From: Tubiluchus corallicola
Lineage: Eukaryota; Priapulida; Priapulimorpha; Priapulimorphida; Tubiluchidae
Assembly: GCA_030141605.1 (NCBI GenBank)
Contig: JAQGDQ010001671.1
Coordinates: forward strand, 1-30,368
DNA length: 30,368 nt
Direction: 5' to 3'
Positions within the stretch are counted from its first letter, which is position 1, and each line of letters opens with the position of its first letter. Below are positions 29,280-30,368 of the stretch, one piece after another. A program made the position numbers and the translations under genes. The notes under the pieces are model-generated. The model was not told where the DNA came from. It did no database searches and saw only the letters and a list, made by a program, of their open reading frames with translations.

Positions 29280-29981
29280 CTTCATATGGAAAGAAAAGAG
29301 AAAATCAAGCTAATTACTAATTAACGTGGAAAACTTTGCAAACACACAGTTAAGGAGTATTGCAAAACTAAAGATAGGATTCCATGTATGCGTAATGTAT
29401 GATCCGTATTCATTCAAGTGTGATCGCTCTCTCGTTTAAACACGTATCACGGGAACTACTGTTGTCTAGGTTTTTTAGTTTTTTTAATTTATTTGATATG
29501 ATATGTGGCCAATCAAGATACATTTTACGAAAAATCCACACCAATTTACAGACAATTTTTATTACAGGCACCTAAAAACATTCATAGTTAAAAACAACAC
29601 AACTTTATTAAACCTTTTACATTAAAAAGTTAAAATCATGCACTGCACTATACTCTGCACTGCTAGCACCGCTTTTCAGAATCAGCACCCCCAGTAATTT
29701 TAACTGAGCCGTAACTGAAGCTGTCTGTTGTTACTTTTTAGGCCCCTATGAATATCAGTTAGAAATCCAACTTGAGGGTTCGCTCTCAGTGGTAAGTCTT
29801 ACCGACTAACTTCACGAAAATGAAGGAATGATTGGGGTTATTGCCCTGCTTATTCTGGACTCAGACAAGCTCAGATTGCAGGAAACCGGTCTCAATTTTT
29901 CAACATTTTCTCGGGGGAGACCTCCCCGTCTCCGGCTCCCTCTTTCGGCACTCAAAGTAGTACACCAAACAGTCCATTCTT
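29280..29981. other. Rotatin intron or upstream sequence, no gene seen
   Basis: AT-rich to 29700, then GC-richer with C-rich stretches near 29920-29945. The next upstream rotatin exon is not recognised here. Confidence 0.5.
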
Positions 29982-30368
29982 AGACATTCCGGGGCCCCTC
30001 CTTTTTAAACATCCTGGATCCACCCCTGTACCTTCACACTTGTATGAGCAATGGCAACAACTTGGATGACATTCCGACACCCCTCCTTTTTAAACATCCT
30101 GGATCCACCCCTGTACCTTCACACTTATATGAGCAATGGCAACAACTTGGATGACATTCCGGGGCCCCTCCTTTTTAAACATCCTGGATCCACCCCTGAA
30201 CCTTTACACTTATATGAGCAATGGCAACAACTTGGATGACATTCCGGGGCCCCTCCTTTTTAAACATCCTGGATCTACCCCTGTACCTTTACACTTATAT
30301 GAGCAATGGCAACAACTTGGATGACATTCCGACACCCCTCCTTTTTAAACATCCTGGATCTACCCCTG
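29982..30368. repeat. 85-bp minisatellite running off the window
   Basis: About 4.5 copies with core cattccggggcccctccttt then ttaaacatcctggatccacc. Alternate copies have ccgacacccctcc in place of ccggggcccctcc. The two 62-aa frames here are the same repeat read one unit apart and are not genes. Confidence 0.95.

Noticed and set aside
29814-29850. Candidate upstream rotatin exon with donor gtaaga near 29814
   Set aside because: The frame meets a stop after about a dozen codons, and the residues do not match the expected segment convincingly.

Overview
This window is invertebrate animal (metazoan) nuclear DNA. It is AT-rich and gene-poor, with canonical GT-AG introns, and it is crowded with tandem repeats, inverted-repeat elements and a decayed non-LTR retrotransposon. 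I cannot name the species. The intron-rich layout and the gene content would fit a sponge, a cnidarian or another marine invertebrate.

The backbone is one large gene on the minus strand. It runs from about 29.3 kb down past base 1 and encodes rotatin (RTTN), an armadillo-like centriole/basal-body protein. I found 16 exons: 29279-29153, 21557-21432, 21163-21047, 20032-19893, 18216-18051, 16540-16441, 15558-15470, 14551-14431, 12832-12736, 10736-10686, 10184-9984, 8896-8669, 6606-6337, 2708-2583, 856-781 and 63-1. Every junction is AG/GT, all phases fit, and together they give about 699 uninterrupted codons that align in order with roughly the middle third of vertebrate rotatin. The 5' and 3' ends of the gene lie outside the window. 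The homology calls rest on remembered vertebrate rotatin, not on a search.

The largest rotatin intron (21558-29152) holds plus-strand cargo. In order it contains a copy of an inverted-repeat element (21964-22335), an orphan C-terminal exon of an amidase-signature enzyme (22379-22755), and a nested two-exon gene (23609-23669 joined to 25354-26507) with a poly(A) signal at 26589. The nested protein is predicted at 404 aa. It has a myristoylation-type N-terminus with a polybasic patch, three PPxY motifs, five NWERD(T/M)AEA repeats and a ten-cysteine region. I recognise no family for it. Its own intron carries a non-LTR reverse-transcriptase relic (24062-24470).

Most other introns carry their own minisatellite, with units of 43, 82, 32, 60, 20/120, 44, 85, 106, 31, 61 and 85 bp. 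By summing the listed spans these fill roughly a quarter of the window. The 82-bp array sits inside a long inverted-repeat element. The 44-bp array is interrupted by an inverted block of the neighbouring 20-bp array. One 21-bp repeat has copied a rotatin splice donor four times in tandem. Several arrays abut splice sites.

The strongest leads are the nested myristoyl/PPxY/Cys gene, the tandem splice donors, the TIR-bounded hairpin satellite and the 51-bp exon sandwiched between two copies of one element.
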